NCBI RefSeq assembly: GCF_001632285.1 | Contig: NZ_LWAH01000013.1 | Span: forward strand, 404,190-457,892 | DNA length: 53,703 nt | Source of the DNA: Moraxella catarrhalis | Lineage (GTDB): Bacteria; Pseudomonadota; Gammaproteobacteria; Pseudomonadales; Moraxellaceae | Reading direction: 5' to 3' | Translations under genes and position numbers: made by a program | Shown: one piece after another, positions 46,534-53,703 of the stretch | Numbering within the stretch: position 1 is the first letter of the stretch | How the letters are laid out: each line of letters begins with the position of its first letter | Notes under the pieces: generated by a model | Told to the model about the DNA's origin: nothing | Database searches by the model: none | Seen by the model: only the letters and a program-made list of their open reading frames with translations

Positions 46534-47466
46534 ATGACAATCAAGACCTTATCCGAAGTTCTAGCAGAAATGGGCGAATCGCCTGTTTCTGCTGATAATC
46601 ATCAAATCCAGGTACTTGATGAAACCAATTTTTATCAACTCACCACAACCAAGCCGCCAAAGCTTAACCGTTTGCCAAAAAATAATACCTTAAAAAAACC
46701 AAGCCAACCAAAATCTTTAGTGACCGCATCAAGTCATGACACAGCCCCAATCAGTCATACGCCCACAGATAAAACACAACCACCAAAAGCCCTAAAAAAC
46801 CAAAAACCCAAATCTTTATCCAAATCCCAAATTGGCGAATTATTAAAACATGCTCAAGGCGGTCAAGATTCTATTGCCATGCCTAAAAAACTTGCTGACA
46901 GCCTTAGTGATGTTGCCATTGAACCATTAATACAAACTGACAAGGCAACCAATTATTTACGCTGGCTTGCGTTTTATTATTTATCACGGCGAGAAATGTC
47001 ACAGCATGAATTACAAAAAAAACTGCTTGCCAAAGGCTGCGAACCTCAAGCGGTGGAGGATTTGTTACAAGAATTTGCTCACAAAGGCTATCAATCAGAT
47101 GAACGCTTTGCTATGATGCTCGTTCGTGAAAGTATCCGAAAAGGTCGTGGAAAAAACCACATTCTACAAGTTTTAAAGTCTGCCAAAGTCAACTTGCCTG
47201 AGAGTGTTGATAGCATTGACCAACTGATCCAGCAAGCTGGAGCAGACTCATTGACCGATGGCACTATTCTTACTTGTGATGAATCAGAGACGGTCAATTG
47301 GCTTAAGCTGGCTGTTGAGGTGCGTACACGCAAATATGGAGATACTATCCCAACAACACCCAAGGATAAAGCCAAGCAGCTGAGATTCTTGCAGTATCGA
47401 GGTTTTGAGTTTTGGGTTTGCCTTGAGGCACTGAAATTATCTTTAGCGGATTTTCAAGAAGCTTAA
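46534..47466 (+). CDS. recX: RecX family regulator with long N-terminal extension
   Basis: Modulator of RecA filament activity. The RecX core begins near residue 138 with NYLRWLAFYYLSRREMSQHELQKKLLAKG (read as LSRREMSQHELQKKLLAKG), giving the usual three-helix repeat tandem of about 150-170 residues. Residues 1-135 are an added low-complexity tail rich in Lys, Pro, Thr and Ser (NTLKKPSQPKSLVTASSHDT and KALKNQKPKSLSKSQ). The 9-bp gap after recA suggests a recA-recX operon. The extension is not present in short RecX proteins. Confidence 0.85.
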   Translation: MTIKTLSEVLAEMGESPVSADNHQIQVLDETNFYQLTTTKPPKLNRLPKNNTLKKPSQPKSLVTASSHDTAPISHTPTDKTQPPKALKNQKPKSLSKSQIGELLKHAQGGQDSIAMPKKLADSLSDVAIEPLIQTDKATNYLRWLAFYYLSRREMSQHELQKKLLAKGCEPQAVEDLLQEFAHKGYQSDERFAMMLVRESIRKGRGKNHILQVLKSAKVNLPESVDSIDQLIQQAGADSLTDGTILTCDESETVNWLKLAVEVRTRKYGDTIPTTPKDKAKQLRFLQYRGFEFWVCLEALKLSLADFQEA

Positions 47467-47495
47467 AGCCTATAATAGATGGTCATCATAATCTA

Positions 47496-48398
47496 TCAGT
47501 ATATTTCACCAAACCGCTCCCAGATGCCTATTTGGTTATCGCTCTTCACTGCCGTTGAGCCAAGCTTTCGCCATGGCATCGTGTCGCCATGAAAATCGCT
47601 ACCAAGTGATATTGCCAAACCATGTTTAGCAATTGTACGGCCAACCATCTCAATACAACTTAATGGCTCATGATTTGGCAATTCACAGCCATCGCCACCA
47701 TATTGAGCAAAATCACTGATGAGCCTTTGCGTGCGTGTTGCAGATAGTTTATATCGTGTTGGATGAGCAAGCACAGCCAAGCCGTCACACTCATGAATAA
47801 GTGCAATCGTATCTGCCATGCTGATGGTTTGTATGGGTACATAAGCTGGTTTATTGTCTGCTAAATATTTATCAAAGGCAGCCTGCACACTAGACACATA
47901 GCCCAATTCATACAAAACTTGACCAATGTGTGCACGCCCAACAGCACGAGCATTACCATCTGCTTTGACTAGCACCTTTTGCCACAAATGCTCAAAAAGT
48001 ACAGGCTCTTCATCAGGATGATTCATCAATAAACTGGCAAGTTTTTGGGTCATTCGTCGTCCACGCAGATGTCGGCTGTCTTGTAGTGATTGCAGTGCTT
48101 CATTCATCTTGAGTGTATCCGAAAAATTCAGTGCAACAACATGGATAATTTTATCAATTTCTTGATGCTTACCATAGCCCCCAGATAAGGTATGGGTGCA
48201 ACTGACTTCTACCCCTCGAATCAGCTCCACGCCGACCATTTTAGCAGTCTGTTTGGCTTCATCCAATCCTTTGATTGTATCATGATCGGTTAATGCCGCC
48301 ATCTGAATGCCTGCCAAAGCGACTTTTTTAATCAATTCTGTTGGTGTATTAGTACCATCAGAGCAAGTACTGTGCATGTGCAGGTCTATTTTTTTCAT
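47496..48398 (-). CDS. PHP-domain phosphoesterase (TrpH/RnaAM-like)
   Basis: 300-residue protein of the PHP superfamily. Metal-binding stretches include HMHSTCSDGTNTPTELI at the start (read as DLHMHSTCSDG), ALTDHDT, VEVSCTH and LGSDFHGD. It belongs to the YciV/RNase AM group that includes 5'-3' exoribonucleases acting on short RNA or 3',5'-bisphosphates. ATG 48398 lies inside the ftsZ terminator region; a longer in-frame start at 48482 would have no good ribosome binding site. Same strand as ftsZ. Confidence 0.85.
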   Translation of the reverse strand: MKKIDLHMHSTCSDGTNTPTELIKKVALAGIQMAALTDHDTIKGLDEAKQTAKMVGVELIRGVEVSCTHTLSGGYGKHQEIDKIIHVVALNFSDTLKMNEALQSLQDSRHLRGRRMTQKLASLLMNHPDEEPVLFEHLWQKVLVKADGNARAVGRAHIGQVLYELGYVSSVQAAFDKYLADNKPAYVPIQTISMADTIALIHECDGLAVLAHPTRYKLSATRTQRLISDFAQYGGDGCELPNHEPLSCIEMVGRTIAKHGLAISLGSDFHGDTMPWRKLGSTAVKSDNQIGIWERFGEIY

Positions 48399-48441
48399 AA
48401 TCCAAATTCCCAATTCATCATCAACTGGCATCATTAACATT

Positions 48442-48471
48442 AAAAAAGCCCCGCCATATGGGCAGGACTTT
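48442..48471 (-). terminator. Intrinsic terminator of ftsZ
   Basis: Minus-strand AAGTCCTGCC, loop CATAT, GGCGGGGCTT (two G-U pairs), then six T. Placed 15 bp after the ftsZ stop and before the PHP gene start. Confidence 0.8.
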
Positions 48472-48485
48472 GGTTCTATCATAAA

Positions 48486-49619
48486 TCAACTATTTTTTTG
48501 TTGCTCTCTTTGCAAAAAAGTACCAACACTGATCGGCTTTGGTACACCTTGGCGTGGAATGGAGGCTTGCTGATTTTCTTCTGCCAATGCACTTGTATGC
48601 GTTCTTAATGTTTCTTGCTTATTTCCTGATAATTTGACTGGTACTGCCCGCTCATTAACCGTCAGACCTGTCGCAACGACCGTCACATGAATCTCATCTT
48701 CCATATCAGGATCTTCTACCAAACCATAAAATACATGTGCATCTTCATCCATCATGCCCTCACCAATGGCAACGATAGACATCACCTCATCCATACTCAC
48801 ACCAGAACCGATGATATTAATAATCAAGCCTTGGGCATTTCTTAGATTGAGATCATCAAGTAAAGGAGAGCGAATGGCTTTTTCCATCGCTTCAGAGGCA
48901 CGATTAGTACCGCTAGCACGGCCGATACCCATCATCGCATGACCTTTGGCACTCATTGCAGTACGCACATCCTCAAAGTCGATGTTAATCATACCTGGGT
49001 TTACGATGGTTTCAGTCAAACCATTTACCGCATGTAATAAAACATCATCCGCCTTTTTAAAAGCATCTACCATCGTCAAATTGCGATATGCTTGAGTCAG
49101 CTTATCATTAGGAATGGTAATGATTGAGTCTACATGTTGGGTCAAAGCATCAATGCCGTTACGAGCAGCAGCAGCTCGGCGTTTGCCCTCAAAACTAAAC
49201 GGTGTTGTGACAACTGCAACCGTCAAAATGCCCATTTCTTTTGCAATGCGAGCAACCACAGGGGCTGCACCTGTACCTGTACCACCGCCCATACCTGCGG
49301 TGATGAATGCCATATTATAACCCTCGAGCATGGCACGGATTTCATCTTCATTGCTCTCAGCGGCATTACGACCAACTTCAGGGTTAGCGCCAGCACCCAA
49401 GCCGCGAGTTGCGTCCGCACCGATTTGGATTTTATTTGGTGCTGATAATTTATTTAGTGCTTGTAAGTCAGTATTGGCACAAACAAAAGTAATGCCCAAA
49501 ACATTTTGGCGAACCATATGCTCAACAGCATTACCGCCACCGCCGCCAACACCAAAGACAATGATTCGTGCTTGACCATTGGCTTCTGGTTGAAATTCAT
49601 CAGCCATTCCGTATTTCAT
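48486..49619 (-). CDS. ftsZ: Cell division GTPase FtsZ
   Basis: Tubulin-like GTPase that forms the Z-ring. GTP signature GGGTGTG (about 111-117), glycine-rich FGVGGGGGNA (about 22-31), and an NxDFxD-type VNINFEDV (read as NIDFEDVRT). 377 residues. The C-terminal peptide reads PKPISVGTFLQREQQKNS, which keeps an FL core but differs from the usual DIPAFLRKQ. Start ATG 49619 has GGAG 7 bases upstream. Third gene of ftsQ-ftsA-ftsZ. Confidence 0.97.
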   Translation of the reverse strand: MKYGMADEFQPEANGQARIIVFGVGGGGGNAVEHMVRQNVLGITFVCANTDLQALNKLSAPNKIQIGADATRGLGAGANPEVGRNAAESNEDEIRAMLEGYNMAFITAGMGGGTGTGAAPVVARIAKEMGILTVAVVTTPFSFEGKRRAAAARNGIDALTQHVDSIITIPNDKLTQAYRNLTMVDAFKKADDVLLHAVNGLTETIVNPGMINIDFEDVRTAMSAKGHAMMGIGRASGTNRASEAMEKAIRSPLLDDLNLRNAQGLIINIIGSGVSMDEVMSIVAIGEGMMDEDAHVFYGLVEDPDMEDEIHVTVVATGLTVNERAVPVKLSGNKQETLRTHTSALAEENQQASIPRQGVPKPISVGTFLQREQQKNS

Positions 49620-49650
49620 AACCTAACTCCAAAAAATTGTTTTCAATAAA

Positions 49651-49659
49651 AGTATAGCA
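49651..49659 (-). promoter_or_regulatory. Extended -10 promoter directly before ftsZ
   Basis: Minus-strand TGCTATACT (49659-49651). The predicted start is about 25 nt before the ftsZ ATG. -35 match is poor. Confidence 0.5.
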
Positions 49660-49721
49660 CCATTGTACGCACAATCAGTACTTTTGGCAAGCTGTGCAAG
49701 CTGGTATTAGTAAATTTCACT

Positions 49722-49753
49722 AAAAAAGCCTAGAAAAAGCCTAGAGGTTTTTG
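49722..49753 (-). terminator. Weak terminator between ftsA and ftsZ
   Basis: Minus-strand CCTCTAG, loop of seven, CTAGG, then T-run. The repeat AAAAAGCCTAG occurs twice in a row on the plus strand here. It would reduce readthrough from ftsA into ftsZ. Confidence 0.45.
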
Positions 49754-49808
49754 TGTTAAATTTAGACCAATATTGCAATTAATTGATTGATCATATCGGT
49801 CTAAAACT

Positions 49809-51107
49809 TTAAAAAACTCGCTTAATCCACGCAGTAAATTGTCCAAAAAGCTGGCTGATCATACTCACACGCTCAGTCATCCAAGAATCATCCAGTTCAT
49901 CAGCTTCTTGGGTCTGCTGATCACGAGCATATTGAGTGCTACCCATAAATAAAAGTGCACCGATCGCAGTATGTAGCGTATTATCGCACAGGTGCTTATT
50001 AAGTAGCTTAATATTATCGTCAGATAGACGCTCAGGATCCAATTTCACCCTTGGATTATTCGTAATTAGCCGTACTTTCATGCCGATATGGTTTCTTGTA
50101 AAATCAAGTAATCCATCCATAGACGAACCACCGCCTGCCAAGACAATTCCAGCATCCAAACTAACCAATAAAGATGCATCAATTTCATCAATGACTTTAT
50201 CAAATAGCTTGCGATAGCGTGCCTCTATGACCTGATTTAGCTCTCGTCTGAGCATGGTTTTTTCGTGTTTGGTATGTCGTTTATAGGTCACCACAGCACC
50301 TGACGAATATTTATGACGATTCAATGTTCCTTCTTGTCTCTTAAAGCTGTCCGCGTCTGCAAGTAAAATACCGCACTCTTTGGCAATGTCCATATCCACG
50401 GTCACACCGCCCATATCCAAGCAATGGCTATAAATCAAAATACCATCTTTATAGATACACACCTTAGTCATGCCCGCACCAATATCAATAAAACAAACCC
50501 CCGCTTGTTTTTCATCCTCAGATAAGGCGTATTCAGCACCAGCAATCCCATCAAACAGACATGATGCAACCTGCAAATCATCTTGTTCAACCAAGCTGAT
50601 CATCTGTTTTAACTGATTGGTTGGCATATCAATTACATGACTTGCCACACAAATTTTATCCGTCATCAACCCTTTGGCATCTTGGACATGATAATCTTCT
50701 AAAAAAATCAATTGGCGATTCATCTGAAACGGTGCACGGTCTTGGCTTATGATTTGATCAGACATCGCTTGAGTTGCTTGACGAATATGCTCTGGGGTTA
50801 CCATACGATCAGCTGTATCGATATTAACCTCATTACTCATATTCTGCATATTCATCATGGCAGATGCCATGCACAAGACGGGTGAAATGATTTGTAAACC
50901 CGCCATATCGCTGGCCTCACGAACAGATTTATGAATTGCCGATAAAAGATATTCACGATGATCAACGCGACCACCAAAAAAAGCATCTGTGTGCGCCAAG
51001 CCGACAGCCGAAACCCTAAGGTGTTTTTCCAAACCTTTGGTTTCAAAATACCCAACCACTGTACAGACAGCCGTAGAGCTAATATGTATTACCGCTTGAA
51101 GAGTCAC
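49809..51107 (-). CDS. ftsA: Cell division protein FtsA
   Basis: Actin-like ATPase that anchors FtsZ to the membrane. 432 residues, starting with GTG 51107 (AAGGAAA upstream). Nucleotide-binding FIDIGAGMTKVCIYKDG and VLAGGGSSMDGLLDF are standard, the SHS2/1C domain is around 80-160, and a C-terminal amphipathic helix (QLFGQFTAWIKRVF) is the membrane anchor. It follows ftsQ by 68 bp. Confidence 0.96.
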   Translation of the reverse strand: MTLQAVIHISSTAVCTVVGYFETKGLEKHLRVSAVGLAHTDAFFGGRVDHREYLLSAIHKSVREASDMAGLQIISPVLCMASAMMNMQNMSNEVNIDTADRMVTPEHIRQATQAMSDQIISQDRAPFQMNRQLIFLEDYHVQDAKGLMTDKICVASHVIDMPTNQLKQMISLVEQDDLQVASCLFDGIAGAEYALSEDEKQAGVCFIDIGAGMTKVCIYKDGILIYSHCLDMGGVTVDMDIAKECGILLADADSFKRQEGTLNRHKYSSGAVVTYKRHTKHEKTMLRRELNQVIEARYRKLFDKVIDEIDASLLVSLDAGIVLAGGGSSMDGLLDFTRNHIGMKVRLITNNPRVKLDPERLSDDNIKLLNKHLCDNTLHTAIGALLFMGSTQYARDQQTQEADELDDSWMTERVSMISQLFGQFTAWIKRVF

Positions 51108-51175
51108 ACGATTTCCTTAAACCACTTCAAAAAATGCCCAAATTGGTCAATGAGCATCAATTTATCAATAAAATA

Positions 51176-51898
51176 TTAAGCTTGGTTACGCCAAGCGATT
51201 GCAAAACCATTCTTATATCTAAGATCCACAGAGTCAATGCGTCCAAAATCATTTGCCAAAGCACTTTGCAACTGTATGGCTAAATTGTACAATTTTTGCT
51301 CTGCATCTTCATGATCAACCATGATACGCATGCCATTATTAAATCGTATAATCCAAGTTTGACGAGGCGTCAAAATCAAATCCTGAACCTGAACATCTAA
51401 AGGCGCATACCAAGTATTGATCCGCTTAAGCTTTTGCATAATCTGCTGAGATTCGGTATCTTGCCCATGCAAATTAACCAAATTAGGATTCATCAGCTGA
51501 CTGCTTTCGGCAGGCTCATACACGACGCCATCGGCATCAAGCAATCTATCACTACCAAAGTTAGCAATAGGTTTGCGTGCAATGACCGAAACAACCACGC
51601 CATTATTCCAATCACGCCGCACATTAGCAGATTCCACCCAAGTCAGCTGGCTGATAGTTTGGTGGATTTTTACCAAATCTGCCCCAAAAAATTGTACTTT
51701 ACCAATCGGTTCAATAGCCTGCTGCAGTGCACCAAACTGTGATTTGGTTAGCTGATTTAGTTCTATAACAATGGGTTTAACTGTTTCATTATTTAATAAG
51801 TAGTTGGTCAACAACCCAAAAATTGCAATCAATACAATTATCATCAATGCAGAATGCCATGGCTTTACAGTCATTGTCTTCATAGAGATTTTAGTCAC
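51176..51898 (-). CDS. ftsQ: Cell division protein FtsQ
   Basis: Bitopic membrane protein bridging early and late divisome proteins. A short cytoplasmic N-terminus, one membrane segment (ALMIIVLIAIFGLLTNYL, about 17-35) and a periplasmic POTRA-like domain with FGADLVKIHQTISQLTWVESANVRRDW (read as TWVESANVRRDW). 240 residues from GTG 51898; ATG codons at 51883 and 51874 are alternatives with equally weak ribosome binding sites. Confidence 0.92.
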   Translation of the reverse strand: MTKISMKTMTVKPWHSALMIIVLIAIFGLLTNYLLNNETVKPIVIELNQLTKSQFGALQQAIEPIGKVQFFGADLVKIHQTISQLTWVESANVRRDWNNGVVVSVIARKPIANFGSDRLLDADGVVYEPAESSQLMNPNLVNLHGQDTESQQIMQKLKRINTWYAPLDVQVQDLILTPRQTWIIRFNNGMRIMVDHEDAEQKLYNLAIQLQSALANDFGRIDSVDLRYKNGFAIAWRNQA

Positions 51899-52264
51899 AA
51901 ATTACGCCATTGATTATTAAATTTTTATCATCAATGAATTTTTGAATATTCTATTAATGCCTTATAGACAATTATGACGATCAGATTTTTGGTGGCGATA
52001 ATGCTTTTGAATATATACGATCGTTGATAGAGTCATATTGAGATAAATTAGCGTATGTTAACGCATTTTATCGATAAGTGAAAGTAATAAATTCAAAAAT
52101 ATCCTAAAAATCTCATGATATTACATATAGTTACAATTTTTTACAAAAAAGCAAATAAGCAAAGAATACACACAAATCAAGCAACCCTTTATTGCACAAC
52201 CCAACAACATCATCATGGAAAAAATGTTAAAATTTAAATATTTTAATATTTGTGAACGAGTACT
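51899..52264. other. Gap between ftsQ and the second dedA
   Basis: No gene and no strong promoter are recognised. It must carry divergent promoters for ftsQ and the DedA gene. A 10-bp palindrome TTATCGATAA is at about 52067-52076. Notably, no ddlB, murC or murG lies upstream of ftsQ. Confidence 0.5.
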
Positions 52265-52891
52265 ATGGAACAAGTGAGTGAGTGGGTTTTGGTCATCATG
52301 GACAAGCTAGATTTGGTTGGTGTCAGTTTAATGATGTTTTTAGAAAATATATTTCCACCCATCCCATCAGAGCTTATTATGCCCGCTGCTGGATTTGCTG
52401 CAGCCACAGGTCAGATAAATTTATTTGCCGTCATCATTGCTGGCACAATTGGCTCAATCATTGGTGCCCTACCTTTATATTATATCGGTACAAAGCTAGA
52501 CAAAGCGCGTTTGATACATTTGACAAATCGCTATGGTAAGTATTTTTTGATTACCGCCAATGATGTAAGCAATGCCCAAAAATGGTTCGATCGGCACGGT
52601 AAATCTGTCATATTTTTTGGACGAATGATCCCTGCGATACGCTCACTGATATCCATTCCAGCAGGTATGGCACACATGCCCTTATTGCCTTTTTTGATAT
52701 TAACTGGATTGGGTTCCTTAATTTGGAGTGCGATTTTGGCATACGCAGGCTTTGTATTAGGAGCTAACTACCATAAAGTAGCCAACTATGTCAGTACCAT
52801 CAGCCATTATATCATCATAGGTGCTGGGCTTATTATTTTATTTGTCAGTTATAAACGCATCAAAAAATTTTGGGGTACTCATGCTAAGTAA
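52265..52891 (+). CDS. DedA family membrane protein (second copy)
   Basis: 208-residue polytopic membrane protein. FPPIPSELIMPAAGFAA and FFGRMIPAIRSLISIPAGMA (read as RMIPAIRSLISIPAG) are the conserved DedA motifs, with the arginines kept. More typical of the YngC/alkaline phosphatase-like branch than the copy at 25094. It overlaps the start of the HAD gene by 11 bases and is presumably co-transcribed with it. Confidence 0.9.
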   Translation: MEQVSEWVLVIMDKLDLVGVSLMMFLENIFPPIPSELIMPAAGFAAATGQINLFAVIIAGTIGSIIGALPLYYIGTKLDKARLIHLTNRYGKYFLITANDVSNAQKWFDRHGKSVIFFGRMIPAIRSLISIPAGMAHMPLLPFLILTGLGSLIWSAILAYAGFVLGANYHKVANYVSTISHYIIIGAGLIILFVSYKRIKKFWGTHAK

Positions 52892-53703
52892 GTCTTATTC
52901 TTTACCTAAAATTATTTTCCTTGATATTGATGATACTTTACATATCAAAGACGAACAACGCATCCTGCAGAGTGTCAAACCTGCTTTACTCGCTCTAAAA
53001 AATCAAGGTGTACTGCTTGCAATTGCCACAGGTCGCACTTGGGATTATACCCATCGAAGTACGCAAGCTGATTGATGAGGTTGGTATTGACTACCTATTA
53101 ACCATGAATGGTCAATACAATGAATTCGCTGGTAAAAAATTATTCGATTTTCCATTGCAATATCAGCAAGCTAAAAAGATATTAGAAGTATTTGAGCATC
53201 ATAACATTGCCACTGCATTTATGACAAGGGCTGAAATCTTTTGTTTCAATCAGAATCACAATTTGAAAACTGCTTTAGGTGCATTGGACATCACACCACA
53301 ACCAGCTAATAAAGAAACTTTTGATTTTTATCAACCCATTTATCAAATCTTAGCATTTTATGAAGATCATGAAGCCGAGAAAATCATTCTACCACCTGAC
53401 ATTAAAACAACTCGTTGGCATCGGTACGCTGTAGATGTATTGGATTATCAAAGTTCAAAAGCACGCTCAATAGCAAGACTATTAAATCAGCTAAATATCT
53501 CCAAATCAGGGGCGGTAGCTTTTGGAGATGACTTAAATGATATGGAAATGTTTAAGTTGGTGGGAACAGCCATCGCTATGGGTAACGCACATCCCATGTT
53601 AAAACAACATGCTCATATTATTTGCCCACGCCATGATCAAGATGGCATTGAAAAAAATTTTAAAAGCGCTAAACTGGACTTAATCAACCCCCAAACAAAA
53701 CCC
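52881..53703 (+). pseudogene. HAD-IIB (Cof-like) phosphatase, frameshifted, truncated by window end
   Basis: Starts at ATG 52881 with motif I FLDIDDTLH (about 11-19) and continues IATGR, then the frame meets a stop at 53073-53075. From about 53034-53040 a second frame carries the rest: LGIIPIEVRKLIDEVGIDYLLTMNGQ (read as IPIEVRKLIDEVGIDYLL), motif III-type DYQSSKARSIARLL and motif IV GDDLNDMEMF, with no stop to the window end. The frames join inside CGCACTTGGG; two bases missing (for example ACACTT cut to ACTT) or one added would explain it. A Cof-type sugar or cofactor phosphatase is implied but inactive unless the shift is an error. Confidence 0.75.

Overview
The window is chromosomal DNA of a Moraxellaceae bacterium, almost certainly Moraxella catarrhalis. 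The deciding evidence is a full-length UspA2 trimeric autotransporter (27017-28909), whose signal peptide, stalk repeats and anchor match the M. catarrhalis surface protein. Supporting evidence is a CAAC-repeat mod-type start at the left edge, a hydrolase-only type SpoT, a monomeric NADP isocitrate dehydrogenase and a Balon-like hibernation factor, all typical of this family. No tRNA, rRNA, prophage, complete IS element or CRISPR array was seen.

Layout. Positions 1-39 hold the start of a phase-variable gene leaving the window to the left. 173-2752 holds dat, with a long structured leader, and queE on opposite strands. 2862-9880 holds a TRIC-like channel, recJ-ispH, and gmk, rpoZ and spoT (nucleotide and ppGpp metabolism). 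9976-19767 holds a 59-residue unknown protein, ridA, a Dyp peroxidase, priA, two membrane proteins (TraX-like, DUF2628), trmB, ribF, ygfB, and a coiled-coil protein next to zapA. 20016-26871 holds nadE, yggS, pilT, fur, bamE, a DedA protein and metR. 27017-32907 holds uspA2, tsaD and icd. 33155-34940 is a broken Balon-like gene plus a low-complexity patch with a small possible DNA-binding protein. 34997-44619 holds hemH, lipA, an alpha/beta hydrolase, dapD, tcdA-tatD, a 5'-nucleotidase, a lone type IV pseudopilin and a D-lactate dehydrogenase. 45475-53703 holds recA-recX, a PHP phosphoesterase, ftsQ-ftsA-ftsZ, a second DedA protein and a frameshifted HAD phosphatase that runs off the right edge.

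Most genes are housekeeping. Several touch stress and dormancy: spoT with rpoZ and gmk, the Balon homologue, recA/recX/recJ/priA repair, and fur. Surface biology is represented by uspA2, pilT and the pseudopilin. Convergent gene pairs are usually separated by strong bidirectional hairpin terminators.

The points most worth a second look are: the attenuator-like leader of dat (1603-1758); the single-base break in the Balon homologue (near 34031-34037); the eroded synthetase domain of SpoT; the promoter-to-AGAT-repeat leader of uspA2 with only four repeats; the edge-truncated CAAC-repeat gene; ftsQAZ separated from mur/ddl genes; and many short exact tandem repeats in intergenic DNA. All family assignments are from reading the sequence and memory of the families; no database search was run.
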